Shown one piece after another: positions 32,500 through 45,357 of a DNA stretch of 64,000 bases. The notes below the pieces were generated by a model. That model was not told the origin of the DNA. It ran no database searches and saw nothing but the letters and a program-made list of their open reading frames with translations. Every line of letters begins with the position of its first letter. Position 1 is the first letter of the stretch. The stretch spans positions 189,046,962 to 189,110,961 of the forward strand of contig OY986438.1 in the NCBI GenBank assembly GCA_963920525.1. Reading direction: 5' to 3'. The translations under genes and the position numbers were made by a program. This DNA is from Dichetophora obliterata (lineage: Eukaryota; Arthropoda; Insecta; Diptera; Sciomyzidae).

Positions 32500-34350
32500 T
32501 GCTTGAATCATGCAAATTTTTTGCTTAAAAGCAAATCAGCAAAACTTTGCTCAATCACGATACGATTTAAGGAAAATATTGCAAAATTGAAATCACTCTT
32601 CATGTATTTACAATAAAGCAAAATTATATTAAATTTAAACAAATATTTACGAAGTTGTTATAAACGGATAGCAACTTTTTACTTAACTCAAGCAAATATT
32701 TGCTAAGTTACACTCTAAAAAGTTTTTGTTGAAATTTACTGCAATAGTTGTAGGCAACAGGTTAGCTACCATAACTGTAGTAAACTTACGCACTCTTATT
32801 TAATTCAACATGTTGCTTGTTTATATATGTAGTGAAATTCAACAAATAGTGTTTAATTTTGATAAAAATATATAGTAATATTAAAGCAATAATATTGATA
32901 TTGTAGCGAAATTAAACATGAATTATTTAATGTTACTAAAATATATGTAGTACTATTTTAAAATTACTACCCTTATGTTAGTAAAATTCAACAAGTTTTA
33001 CGTAGTTTTAATACAATTAATGTAGTATTTACAAATTTCTGCAGTTATTCAAGCGAATAAATTTTTTTAAGCATTCCTTATAACATTAAAACATATTTTA
33101 ATATATCTTATAACTTAATAGTTTTGGCGGTAGTGCAGAGATATATCATATTTTGATTTTTTTTTATGACAATTCTCAAATAAATTGGTACTTGAAATAC
33201 CAAAACGCAGAACAGACACTTGCATACAGAATTTCTTCTCAGTATCCTAAAGAGGTAGACAAATGAAACCCAGGCATTTTTTGTTTTTTTTTTAAGGTCT
33301 TTATTTATTTATTAACATGTTGTTTTCATTTAACTGTTAACAACTTAACAAACTTCTATCGAAAAACGTATTCTTACTAAACTTTTTTAATTAAAACCAG
33401 AAAATTTTAAAAGAGTGATCCTCACTCACTGACAAGCCGACTCGAATGAGCATGTGTTGAAAATATCTGCTCAATTTTAATTCAATTTATTTAGTAATAT
33501 AAAACATTGCAATTGATATTGCAGCAAAGTTCAGCATTTGTTGTTTAATTTTGCTAAGAATTGTGTTTAGTGGTAAAAACTCAAAGATCAATATAAAATT
33601 AATAGTAAAATTACACATTAGTTGGAATTTCAACAAAAAATTAGTATGATATTGATAATAAGTTTGCAATTATTATTAAGAGTGTATTATGAATTCAAAT
33701 AGCAAATTTCTACTTAATTCAAGCAAATATTTGCTAGGTTATTATAAATTCCAATAGCAAATTTTTACTACACTCAAGGAAATATATGCTAAGTTGTTAT
33801 AAACTCAAATAGCAAATTTTTACTAAATTCAAGCAAATTTCTTCTAAACACACGAGCACACGTTTATTCATAATGAAGAAAATTAGGCGACGGTTGGTTA
33901 ACAACTGAGATGGTTGAATGGATAAGCCCATGCACTTACACTCACGCGGCCGAGGTTCAAATCTCCAGATGGTGGTAATTTTTCAATTTAATTTTATGTT
34001 AATAATAATTTCACTTTAAAAATATGCTAGATTTCAGCAAAACCGAATCAAAATTCGCTGTTCCAGTTTATAATAACTTAGTAAATATTTGTTTTAATTA
34101 AGTAAAAATTTGCTTTTGCAGTTTATTACTAAGCAAAATTTTGAAACAGCTAAAGCAAATTTTTACTAAATTCAAGCAAATATTTGCTTAGTTTTTGTAA
34201 ATTGGAACAGCAAATTTCTACTTAATTCAAGTAAATATTTGCTTAGTTATTATAAATTGAAATAGCAAATTTTGATTAGTTTTTGCTGAAATTTGGCATC
34301 ATTTTAAATTGGCTGAGAATCAAGTGCAGGTTTGCTTAATCACCATACAA
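32500..34350. repeat. 57-60 bp AGCAAATTTTTACT minisatellite tracts
   Basis: Diverged units of the type AATAGCAAATTTTTACTAAA, TTCAAGCAAATATTTGCTTA and GTTATTATAAA recur at about 32500-32715, 33700-33850 and 34080-34290. Each unit contains the palindrome AAGCAAATATTTGCTT. The array edge TTAGTTTTTGCTGAAAT plus a GGCTGAGA..AA.GTGC stretch (34265-34330) is repeated at 42600-42665, so a copy of the same repeat sits beside the Helitron. The rest of the tract is AT-rich without genes. Confidence 0.6.
33908..33990 (+). repeat. tRNA-derived SINE head, copy 1
   Basis: The A box TGGTTGAATGG and B box GGTTCAAATC lie 40 bases apart, with CTTACACTCACGCGGCCGAG between. Similarity to 47765-47880 continues past the tRNA-like part into GTAATTTTTCAATTTAATTT, which supports a dispersed SINE family rather than two chance matches. 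Confidence 0.6.
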
Positions 34351-35340
34351 ATTTAGCCAACAGTTTTGTTCCTTGCCTCAGAGCTTATGAAATATTATTG
34401 TCAAACTTTTGTTTGACACCGAAACCTAGTGCAAAACCTTTCACTTTAAAAAAAAAACAACAGCTTCAACAAGAGCAGTTCGCCCTAGCCACAAATAATC
34501 CTCACATTCATATTAGCCCTTTAAGTTAGCAAGCAACCAATAATAAAAAACATGCATTATATAGCATTTTAAACCAGGGATCGCCAAAATGAAAATCTTG
34601 AAGTTGTTGTAAAAGAGTGGAAAGAGTTAGACGCTGACGACCGCTATTTTAAGTTACTCACCAAAATTGAACCGGCAACGGAAAAAACTTGTTTGAATGT
34701 GTGTGTGTGTGTGTGTGTTTGTGTTGTTTTTTAACACTATAAAAGATCTTTTCCTGCTTTCGTAATATTATATTTTTCTGGCTCACCTGCGTAACATTTT
34801 TCGTTGTTAGCTTAAAACTGAACTTAAAATATATTTCTTATTATATTTTTAAGTCTTTTTGTTCTCTTATTATTTTTATTAATGTTTTTTTTGTTGCTGT
34901 CGTTTTTGCTTAGACTCTTTATAATTTTTTTTTTCATTGCTTATTTGCCCTTTTTTGTTAAGCTTAAAAGCTGTTAAGTGAGTGAGCAGCTGCAGCACCG
35001 AGGGTATGGCATTTCCGGTTGTTGCTGCTGTTTTTGTTAATGTTGCTCTTTTCTAAGATTTCGCTCAAGTTACCTTCAACTTATTTATGTGCTTTTTAAA
35101 CTTAGCACTTGAGTGGTTTTTTCATTGTTATTCTTAGTTTTTTTTAATTTTTGTTGTGGTTGCTGTTAAATCTGAGGGTTTTTTCTGGTTAATTTAAATT
35201 TTCGCTTGGTAACAGCCTGATAAACTTCCGGCTTTTTCCTCCTTTTTACAATTTAGAAAATATACTCACTCATTGAAATTTCCACCAAGGATTTTTTTGA
35301 TTGTTAACAAAACCCACGGACGTAATTTTTTCACAACAAA
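34351..35340. other. gene-free, host-like non-coding DNA
   Basis: No gene. A GT microsatellite lies at 34697-34718 and T-rich and GTTGCTG tracts follow. Confidence 0.5.
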
Positions 35341-35359
35341 GTCAATTATAATCCTCATC

Positions 35360-35520
35360 ATTCATTATCATCATCATCATCATCATCATAATCATCATCA
35401 ATATCAATATAATAAGCATAACATCAAAATCAACATTGACAATAATATCAATATCATCAGCAGTTCAACCAAACTCATCGTCATCATCAATATCAATATC
35501 AACATTAACATAAACATTCA
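35360..35520 (+). repeat. ATC / AATATC microsatellite
   Basis: Runs of CAT (35370-35400) grade into ATCAATATCAAT and CATCATCAATATCAAT blocks. The 96-codon frame across it is a translation of the repeat (poly-His, Asn-Ile). Confidence 0.85.
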
Positions 35521-35530
35521 TCACATACTA

Positions 35531-35664
35531 GGTCTGTTCCCGTACTCGGTTCAAGTAGCTTGAAGTTGCTTGAAAGTTTTATTTTGAAGTTCGAGAGAGA
35601 GGAATTACATGCAAAATGACACTCTCTAATCTATTACAATTAATTGATTACACGGGAACAGACC
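35531..35664. mobile_element. 134-bp TA-flanked MITE
   Basis: Ends are GGTCTGTTCCCGT and its exact inverse ACGGGAACAGACC, flanked by TA on both sides (35529-35530 and 35665-35666). Size, perfect 13-bp TIR and TA target fit a Tc1/mariner-type MITE. Confidence 0.8.
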
Positions 35665-35666
35665 TA

Positions 35667-37333
35667 TTATCCTGGTCTCAATTTATCTATTTTTTTCTCT
35701 TTGAAACTGTTTGAAGAACTTATTTTTCCAATCAATACCTTTCCTCTAGTAGTTTGTGCTTAAGACTTCTTAAACTTATTTCAACTTGAAAATTAAACTG
35801 AAAACGAAGTAAAACTCATGGAAAAAAAAATACTTTTTACAGATATAAATTAAATCCTTAAACTCGTCCTTTTCAACATTCCAAACGTTGATTAGCCATT
35901 CACGAATTTCGTACTTACATTCAGCGAGAATCTTCTTCAGCAGCAGCAAATGAAAAAGCATTAAAAATAAAACAACATAACAAGTAGCGATGATGAAGCA
36001 AAAAAAAACAACAACAAAACGCTCTTAATGCCGCGCTCATAAAACAAAATCCTGCTGTTGGTTTTAATTAGTTTGCTAAAAGCAAGAAGAAACTCTCAAG
36101 CCATAGAGTAAAACAAGTGAGCGCCTGCCAGGACGATATCGTTGGCGCAATGTTGTTCTAGCCGATGACTATCATGGCGCGTTAAAAATGCTTTCGATTG
36201 CGTAAATAAATTTCACTTTGCTCTTATTTGAACGCACAAATATTTTTTTGTATTTTTGCAAGCATAGCAATTGCGAATATTTAGCATAAACTGTAGATGT
36301 TTGCATCTGCTACGACGCTGAATCATCGCACAAACATACGCCTCCATTTACTGAAATGCATCAGGAACTGTTTGCAAAATAAAAATGAAATACTAAGAAA
36401 GAAAGTCATTGGGTATAGAGTCATAGTGATAGTAGTCAAAGTGATTTCAGTTGAATTGTTTCTAAAATTATCAAGCACTTAATGGAATTCATGCCAATAA
36501 AAAGGAATGACCCACACAAGGAGCAGATAAGAACTTGATTACCGTCGGCAAGACTATTTCAGCCACAGAAGTTAAAAATGTATCAAGCCATTAAAGTAAA
36601 GTTCAAACTGTTGCTATATTTTTTTTATTTTTTCCCCTGGGCTATATCTAGCACTTGTTGCCAAACTTGAGCTCGTTTTACTCGTATACAGTCAAGTTTA
36701 TTCAAATTAGTATAATATGTACACTGAAAAAATCAACATGATTTAAAAATTATGTTCAATGTGTTCATTTCCACAAAAAAATTAACAGTATTGAAATACT
36801 CAGTTATATTTTAATTATATATGCCTAATTTTAGCGAAATTTGTGTTGAATTTTTTTTTTAAAAAAAGTTGTGTTAAAAAACAAGACAAAAAAATTTATA
36901 TTTGTACGTATTTCATTTAAAACTTGATGTAGGAAAAATAATAGTTTACCAAAAACGGATGCACAATTTTTCACTTGTTTTAGAAGCGTAACATTGACAC
37001 AAAATCATTATTTTTTTTGCTTGTGTTTCTTGACAGTTTTCGTACAGAATGTTGTAGGGAAAAATTTTATATTGAAGGGCTTATTGCAAGAACATGATAA
37101 GCCACATAAAAAGTATTTTGAAATAATCGACTCTGAAGTTTTAAAAAATGTATTTTTGAATGAAAAAATGGAATTGAACACAGAAACATTTACAAATAGT
37201 TTAGAAAATTAATAAGAAATAGCCAAAATCTCTGCAGTGGTTGTTGGCAATGCGCTGAATAATGTATATAACCTAAAAAAGTGATTTTCTTAGATCATGT
37301 AGCTTATTACGTTATTGCAATTATATATATATA
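35667..37333. other. gene-free spacer with one weak exon candidate
   Basis: Host-like non-coding DNA. Only the open segment at 36994-37212 looks at all protein-like. Confidence 0.4.
36994..37212 (+). CDS. weak exon candidate, unidentified
   Basis: An open stretch whose second part, NFILKGLLQEHDKPHKKYFE followed by IIDSEVLKNVFLNEKMEL, is charged and protein-like. A pyrimidine-rich tract ending TTGACAG just before the codons for FVQNVVGK would fit a splice acceptor. The upstream ATG-led part is hydrophobic and may be a translation of that tract. No family recognised; may be chance. Confidence 0.15.
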   Translation: MTQNHYFFCLCFLTVFVQNVVGKNFILKGLLQEHDKPHKKYFEIIDSEVLKNVFLNEKMELNTETFTNSLEN

Positions 37334-37575
37334 TCTATCTACTATATATATAAAAATAAGTCCGTATATGTACGTCGCCGAACTACTTATAAACGCGTCC
37401 TGCGATTTCAACCAAATTTATACACTAGGTAGGTAGTGGCCCATATATGGTTTATATGAAGTTTGGTTGAAATCCGATAACGCATGTGTGTGCGGTGCGT
37501 ATGTGTAGTGAGTGTGTTTTTGCCGCAGGCATTTTTTGAACCGCAAACAGCATTCATTTTGTTTAATGTCCGATC

Positions 37576-37840
37576 AGTGAGCTAAAAATTACTTGGATTT
37601 TTTGGCCAATTTTTAATTGAATTTTGTCACATTTTCAGCAGATTTTCGTGTCTTTTCGTCACTTTTTGGTGCTTTTCGAGTGCAGACGATCTCGAACGTT
37701 TCATTTTCGCTTCCGAACGGTGAGACAAAAATTATTTCGATTTTTCGGCCAATTTTTAATTGAATTTTGACACATTTTCATTAGATTTTCAACAATTTTC
37801 GTGTCTTTTTGTGACTTTTTGGTGCTTTTCGAGTCCAGAA
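37576..37840 (+). repeat. duplicated ~120-bp leader segment in the Helitron
   Basis: Two direct copies, about 37576-37690 and 37719-37840. Both contain GGCCAATTTTTAATTGAATT, CACATTTTCA and TTTTTGGTGCTTTTCGAGT. They lie between the 5' end and the RepHel start codon. Confidence 0.75.
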
Positions 37841-37905
37841 TTTGCTGGATTTGATCAATTTATTACTCAAGTTCTTTATTATCTTTATTTTAGTTATTTC
37901 TAAAA

Positions 37906-40900
37906 ATGCCACGAAGAGCAAGAGCTGACATTGGACGTCGGTCGCGTAGAACGCAAAATAGATGAAACGAAAGGGAAAATCAATCGCAAGAACAGCGAGA
38001 ACAAGAAATTGCAAATACAAGGGAACTTGTTGCAAGATCGCGTTCAGATCGTAGGCCGACAAGTATTAATCAAAATGTTCAAAGGCGTGCCGCACAAATC
38101 TGCGATAGTGTTGCTTTAAATGGTGCTGGATTTAGATATAATCACGCAATTGATTACAGTTTGCATAAGTTTGTGTGATTGGTGGAATGAACAAAGTATG
38201 CCAACATTGTAATGCACTGAAATTTCTTAATGAAACACCTGGAATGTGTTGTGCCAGTGGCAAAGTAAGATTACCTGAATTACAATACCCACCGGAACCA
38301 TTGGAAACATTAATTTCAGGAACAACGCCGCAATCGAAACATTTTTTGGATAATATCCAAATGTATAATTCGTGCTTTCAAATGACTTCCTTTGGAGCGA
38401 CGAATGTAATACGAAATAATTTCATGCCGACATTTAAGGTAATTTCGGCTCTGGGAATTTCGAATGAAGCATACAGCGACATTTCAGAACATTTCACAAG
38501 TTCTAATCCATCATATTTTGCCTTACAATTTCAGATACAAGGGCAAATTTATCATAGGATTGGTTCATTATTGCCATTTTCAGATGCAAACCATCAGTTC
38601 TTGCAAATCTACTTCCTTGGCAATAATGAAAATGAAGTAGATGCCCGTTGTTCAATATTCACAAGTGCCAGAAGAATAATAATACGTGAATTGCAAGCAT
38701 TGTTTCATGAACATAATGATTTGATTAATACTTTTCGAACAGCACTTGATCAGATGCCATCTGATGATCATAAAATCGTGATTCGTGCTGATAGAAGACC
38801 AATCGGAGAACACGAACGAAGATTTAATGCACCTATAAATAATGAAGTTGCTGTGGTGATTGTCGGCGATGAGTTTCAATCACGTGACATTGTATTGCGT
38901 AGAAGAAATAATCAATTACAACGTGTTTGTGAAACACATCGCTCTTACGATGCCCTACAGTACCCAATTTTGTTTTGTCGGAGTGAAGATGGATACTCTA
39001 TTAATTTAAAAATAGTAGATCCCGCAAACCCACGTGAGTGTTTGTTGTGTTTAATATACTCTTCCAATTTTGTTTAACAAGAATTAGTATGAAATGATTT
39101 AAATTTCCATTTGTTTTTTGAAATGTCGGAGACTCTTTCATCAATATGTCGTAGACATGTATGCAAAGATAGAAACAGAGCGTTTGAACTTTATTCGATT
39201 CAATCAACGGAAGTTGCGATCAGAAGAGTATATACATCTCCGCGATGCAATTAATAATGAAGGAAATGTTGACAATGTTGGACACAGGCAGTCCAAGGCA
39301 CATGCATGAATATGCACAAGATGCCATTTGCTATGTTCGTTTGTATGGTCGACCAGATTTGTTTATTACTTTTACATGTAATCCACAATGGGACGAATTC
39401 AAGCAATATTTATTTGAAGGGCAATCTTCTACAGACCGTCACGACATAACTGCACGAGTATTTAGACAGCAGCTGAAGTCATTGATGGATTTTATTGTTA
39501 AACATCAAGTTTTCGGCGAAGTTCGATGTTGAATGTATTCGGTGGAATGGCAAAAGAGAGGATTACCACATGCCCATATTTTGGTATGGTTAGTCAACAA
39601 AATAACAAGCGATCAAATAGATGACATCATCTCAGCAGAAATTCCTGATCAGGAAATCGATCCAGGTTTATTTGATGTTGTTACAAAAAGTATGATTCAT
39701 GGACCATGTGGTGTTCTAAATATTAATTCGCCATGTATGCAAGATGGGAAATGCACGAAGCGGTATCCCAGAGATTTAATTTCCGAGACAATTACTGGAA
39801 ATGATGGTTACCCATTGTATCGCCGACGCTCAACAGAGGATAATGGCAAATCAATAAATCTACGAGTCAATAATCAAGATATTACAGTTGATAATAGGTG
39901 GGTTGTCCCCTATTCGCCAATACTATCAAAAGCATTCAAAGCTCATATCAATGTAGAATATTGCAATTCTGTTAAATCGATTAAATATATCTGCAAGTAT
40001 GTAAATAAAGGCAGCGACATGGCTGTGTTTGGTGTTGCAGAGAACCGAAATGATGAAATAACACAATATCAAATGGGAAGGTATATCAGTAGCAATGAGG
40101 CAGTTTGGAGAATATTATCGTTCCCAATTCATGATCGAAATCCGGCAGTTATTCATTTGTCAGTACATTTGGAAAATGGACAACGTGTATATTTCACAGT
40201 TGATACTGCACAGCAAAGTGCAGAGCGACCACCATCAACTACATTATTATCGTTTTTTGAATTGTGTCAAAATGATCAATTTGCTAAAACATTGCTTTAT
40301 TCACAAGTACCAACATATTACACTTGGAATGCATCTGGAAAGAAATGGAACAGACGTAAGCAAGGAAGACCAGTTCAAGGTTATGCTGGCATTTTTGAAA
40401 GTGATGCCATTGGACGTCTCTACACAGTGCATCCCAGTCATGCTGAATGTTTTTATTTGCGTCTATTATTGATTCATGTTCGTGGGCCTACATCTTTTTT
40501 GAGTTTGAAAAGAGTTAACGGCCTACAGCGTCACTCTTTTCATCAAGCATGTCAGGAATTGCATTTACTCGAAGATGATAATCACTGGGATGCGACACTT
40601 AGGGATGCATCAGCAACAGGTTCTCCTCATCAAATACGAACATTATTTGCTATTATTATTGCAACATGTTTTCCATCTGATCCATTGCAATTATGGGAAA
40701 ATTTTAAGGATTTTATGACCGAAGACATTTTGCATCAAATGCGCCGAATTGCAGGAAATAACGATTTAATGATTACACTTGAAATGTTTAATGAGGCATT
40801 GATTATCATTGAAGATATTTGTTTGGTAATTGCAAATAAAGCATTGACACAATTGGGTTTGCCAGCTCCAAATCGACCAATGCATGATGTATTCAATCAA

Positions 40901-42348
40901 GAAATAAATCGTGAAAACCAATATGATTTGAATGAGTTGACCACATTTATAAATTTGAATTTGCATAAATTGAATCCAGAACAGAGACACGCATATGAAA
41001 CCATAATGGAATCAGTACGAAACGAAACGAAACTGGAGGAATGTTTTTTTTAGACGCTCCAGGAGGAACTGGCAAAACATTTCTGATTTCCTTGCTATTA
41101 GCGACTATAAGATCACAGAGCAATATAGCATTGGCACTTGCATCGTTTGGAATAGCTGCGACGTTATTAGATGGTGGTCGGACAGCCCATTCTGCACTTA
41201 AATTACCACTGAATATGAATGTAAATAAAAATCCCACCTGTAATGTTTCCAAAAATTCGGGAATGGGCAAAGTCTTGCAACAATGTAAATTAATAGTGTG
41301 GGATGAATGTACAATGGCCCATAAGAAATCAGTGGAAGCGTTAGACAGGACATTGCAAGACTTGCGTAGTAATGATCAACAGATATTTGGTGGCGCTTTG
41401 ATTCTGTTGGCTGGTGATTTTCGTCAGACATTGCCTGTGATTCCCCGTTCAACACCAGCAGATGAATTAAAAGCATGTTTAAAGTCATCTCATTTTTGGA
41501 GACATGTACAAATACTCAATTTGACTACAAATGTGCGAGTACAAATTCAAAACGATACATCGGCCGACACATTTTCAAGGCAACTGTTGGCAATAGGCAA
41601 TGGTCAACTTGCTGTTGATCGTGAAACTGGCTTAATCACTTTACCAGATAACTTTTGTAATATTGCACCGACAAAAGAAGAATTGGTGTCAAGTGTTTTT
41701 CCAAATATTGCAGAAAATTATCGCAATCATAATTGGTTAGCTGAAAGAGCTATACTGGCCCCTAAAAATAAAGACGTTGGTCAAATGAATGCAGACATTT
41801 TAACCCATGTTCCTGGCGAGGTTATAACATATCAATCAGTTGACACGGTTACGAATCAAGACGACGCTGTTAATTATCCGACAGAATTTTTGAATTCATT
41901 GGATTTACCCGGATTTCCACCTCATCGTTTACAATTGAAAGTGGGTGCTCCCATTATTATGCTTCGAAATATAAATCAACCACGATTATGCAATGGGCCA
42001 AGATTAGCGGTTAAAAAGGTCATGAACAATTTGATCGAAGCAACAATTTTAAAGGGGAAGTTTAAAGGTAAAGATGTATTGATTCCACGAATTCCAATGA
42101 TTCCATCAGATTTACCTTTTGAATTCAAAAGACTACAGTTTCCAATACGTCTTGCATTTGCTATTACAATAAATAAAGCGCAAGGGCAATCGTTGGAATT
42201 GTGTGGAATTGATTTAGAATATCCTTGCTTTTCACACGGCCAGTTATATGTTTCGTGCTCACGTGTTGGCAAGCCTTCAGTTCTCTTTATCTACACAACA
42301 ACTCATGGCAAAACCAAAAATGTTGTCTACGAAAGAGCTCTGAGATAG
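37906..42348 (+). pseudogene. Helitron RepHel (HUH Rep + Pif1-like helicase) pseudogene
   Basis: The start is placed at ATG 37906 (MPRRARADIGRRSRRTQNR), typical of insect Helitrons, with a TGA right after. 38175-39077 has CQHCNALKF...GMCC and the N-terminal Helitron region. 39245-41053 holds the Rep domain: DLFITFTCNPQW, VEWQKRGLPHAHILVWL (HUH as HAH) and YICKYVNKG with the nicking tyrosines. 41041-42348 is the helicase: DAPGGTGKTF (Walker A), VWDECTMAHK (Walker B), GDFRQTLPVIP, and AFAITINKAQGQSLELCGID near the C end. Rep would nick and ligate DNA; the helicase would unwind it. Lesions include the early TGA, shifts near 38175 and 39080-39245, a TGA at 39530-39532 in frame within the Rep domain (likely from Trp TGG), and a shift near 41030 beside the Walker A region. 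Confidence 0.9.
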
Positions 42349-42489
42349 TTTAAGTGATACATAGTCTAAGATTGTAAGAAACTAGAATTAAAAGTTGAAT
42401 AATAAGGAACAAAACCAACTTTATTAAAAACAAGTGTGTTTCTTTTCTTATTTTGTTTTGCCGTGCGAAGCAGGCACCGGGCCCGCTAG

Positions 42490-42670
42490 TATAATATATA
42501 ATTTATATCATTTATATAATTATTTATATAATAACTTAGCAAAATTTTGCTTGAATTTAATCAAAATTTTGCTAAGTTATTATAAACTGGAATAGCACAT
42601 TTTTATTAGTTTTTGCTGAAATATATCATAATTTTGAAGTGGCTGAGATTAAAGTGCCAGATTTTCTTAA
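42490..42670. repeat. AGCAAAATTTTGCT minisatellite fragment next to the Helitron
   Basis: TAACTTAGCAAAATTTTGCT and its inverse, then TTTTTATTAGTTTTTGCTGA and GTGGCTGAGATTAAAGTGCC. It matches the array edge at 34265-34335 in direct orientation. Confidence 0.55.
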
Positions 42671-45357
42671 CCACAATACAAAAATAAAAATTTATTTTCA
42701 AATATTTCTCATTTTATTACCAATTTCAACAAATCTCCCGAATTTTTAAAGAAAATTTTTAATTTTTCGTAATCTCCCGTATTTTTATAAAAAATCCTCT
42801 TATTTTAAGAAAATATTTTATAAAAATTTTGAAAAAATATTGAAAAAACGGTGGTTCTAATGCTACCTTAAGTCAATACAGGTCTCAGAAGTATAGATAT
42901 ACTAAGGGTATACGTAAGGATATAAGGGTATGCAAGTGACACCACTGACTAACGACGTTAAAAGAAAGAACAACAAATGAATCATTTTTATCATTTTTGT
43001 TATCGCTAATAATGGGGGGACTGATATTCATATCAACTTTTTTTTGCATAGTGGTGCACACCATTTTTTTAATTACATCTCATGAAATATCATGAAATTA
43101 ATTATTATACAAAATATACGTACGAATTAATGAATATTCTAAATATTATGGGTACATTTTTGTATTCTGAAACAAATTTTACTTCAAAATGAAATGTTTT
43201 AAAATTTATAAGGATATTAAATTTCAACATTACTCGTCTCGGTTAATTAATGAAAATCAATTTTTAATATTTATTAACACAATAAATTATTAATTTCCTT
43301 TTTTACCTTTTAAAGGCTTGAGGGTCTTTTCATAAATATGTCACTGTAGCGCACATAAATAATACACAGTCTCCGAATAGCAATATTTTCATTTTTTTTT
43401 TCATATTTTGACTGCTATTGAAACAGTCTTAATTAAATGTTTAATGGCTTCTACTGAGGTTTACCGCGTAGGCGTTACGTTGTGGTGTCAATAAATGGAA
43501 TGAAACACTTCTGTTTTGTTATTGTTCTCATTTTTGTTGTTGTTGCTTTGGTTTTTGTTGTTGTTGTAGTGGGTAGTGCTCCAACAAAAACATTCGAGCT
43601 CACTTTTTCGTCCTCGTAAATTATTGTTGTTCTCAACATTTGTGAGATTTTGTTGTTATTGTTATGAGACGTGTTCTCAAATTTCAATTTGATTCCGTGT
43701 AACGTCTTTATTTCCTTTGGTCCTTCCTTACGGTGCATAGACTAGTATATAAAATCATGGCCATTACGTAATTCGTAGCCTAACGAAATGCTATTTTGAC
43801 CAAGCCGGTGTTACCATGGTTTGGCCATAATTATTTTTTGATTGAATCGCACGCAGCAACACTTGATGAGAATTTCATAGTAGCCGAGGGCGAAGAAAAC
43901 AGAAGAAGTAGAAATACGAGAAGTAGTGGAAAGACTAGTTGTTGCTGTGGTTTTTTTTTTTGTTGGTGGTGACTAAAGGCGCGTCGTGCATCCAGAGCTA
44001 TGTTCTTGTACGAAACTAAGCAAAGATTAAGGATAATGTCTGGTATGTGACAATCGGCAAACAACTTGGCTGCAGTAACTTTTGTTCGTGACATTTTCTC
44101 AAGTGCTTAGATTTCAATTAGGATCTTTTTCGGACATGACTAATTTTTATGCTATTAAGATTGATGTAGTTTTGCGGATGCTGGTACGATTGCGGATAAG
44201 CGTTTGGAGATGCTTAGCTCATTATTTTGATTACATAAGTATTTTAAAAAGTAGGTTTTTTTAGTTATGATTTTTTATGAAAAATTAATAGAATTTTCTG
44301 CAATCTTTGCTTGACAATAAAGCTTAAAGAGAATTAATGATGATTTTTTAATGATGCAAACAGTTTTCTGTAAGCCTGAGTTAATATGAAGATTAAGCTA
44401 ATAATCTAAAGGAGTCTTGATTTGTATACAGAGGCATATTTATGGATATTAGTAAAGCCTGCGGTCGAAATTCGACCAACTGTCTGTAAAAAATTGAAGG
44501 GCAATATACACTTACGTAGGTATGTTTAGAAGCTTTAGCTCAGATTAAAGAAAATATAACATTAAAAATGTGAAGCGTAGATGAGAGCACTTAAAACAAA
44601 TATAATAACAACATTTTGAAAAATTAATTTTATTTTTCATTAAACTGATTATTGAGTTTTGTGTCAAAATGAATAAATTTTTGCGGATAAATGATATGTA
44701 TGTTATATGAAAGAGTGTGAGAAATTAAAATTTAAAAAGAAAGCAATAATAAAACCAAAACAACTTTTGACATATTTTTTGAGCATTGAATATTTTTGAG
44801 ACTTTTTGAAAACAATATATAACATATATTGGTGAGGTAACGGTAAAAACGGAATTTTTCCATTTTCCTACAGCGATTTACTTCAACTTTCAGACAAAGA
44901 AATTTTAAAGGATATTGATTAGAAAATAGCGGAAATATTTGCTTGCAAATCAAAACATAAAATTTCAATATTTTTTTTTATTCTGAGGCTAATTTTCATT
45001 TCTTACTATTTTTTAAAAAATATCCAAAATACCTAAAAAGCTTTCGTATACCATTATTTTTCTTAATAAACGACTTTTCGTATTAAAATACCTTTTATTG
45101 AGAACATCTATAGTTTTGTGATATCGCATTAATTTGGATATCAAAATAACGGTAATTTTTAAAAACTTACTATTTAAAGGAAATTTCACCACCATCATAT
45201 ATACTAAACCTTTGCATGGATATACTTGTTTGTGCCACAACAATGTACATTCAGTGTCGAATTCAGTATTCTACATTCCTAGAGGGCCTTTTGATAATTC
45301 CGTGAAAAATGAAACAAGGAATAATTTTTACGACAAAAAATCCGAAAAAATAAGTTT
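42671..45357. other. gene-free spacer
   Basis: No gene or transposon recognised. GTTGTT-rich tracts at 43510-43575 and TGGTGG-like tracts near 43960 resemble host non-coding DNA. Open frames are short and unremarkable. Confidence 0.45.

Larger units (their letters stand above)
37334..42489 (+). mobile_element. full-length Helitron (RepHel), inactivated
   Basis: A 5156-bp rolling-circle transposon. The 5' end is TCTATCTACTATATATATAA after an A; the 3' end is GCACCGGGCCCGCTAG before a T, that is, the Helitron-type GC-rich hairpin followed by CTAG and insertion between A and T. It encodes an N-terminal zinc-finger region, a HUH replication initiator and a Pif1-type helicase in the expected order. 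The 5' leader contains an internal duplication (37576-37840). Several stops and frameshifts mark it as a dead copy, though it is well preserved. Confidence 0.9.

Noticed and set aside
35273..35563. 96-codon His/Asn/Ile-rich frame
   Set aside because: Direct translation of the ATC/AATATC microsatellite.
38652..42272. Minus-strand frames of 70-107 codons across the Helitron
   Set aside because: Antisense of the RepHel gene, with no motifs of their own.
43475..44094. Two 87-codon minus-strand frames rich in Thr, Lys, Leu
   Set aside because: Produced by CAA/AAC and CTT/TTC tracts, without domain or splice context.
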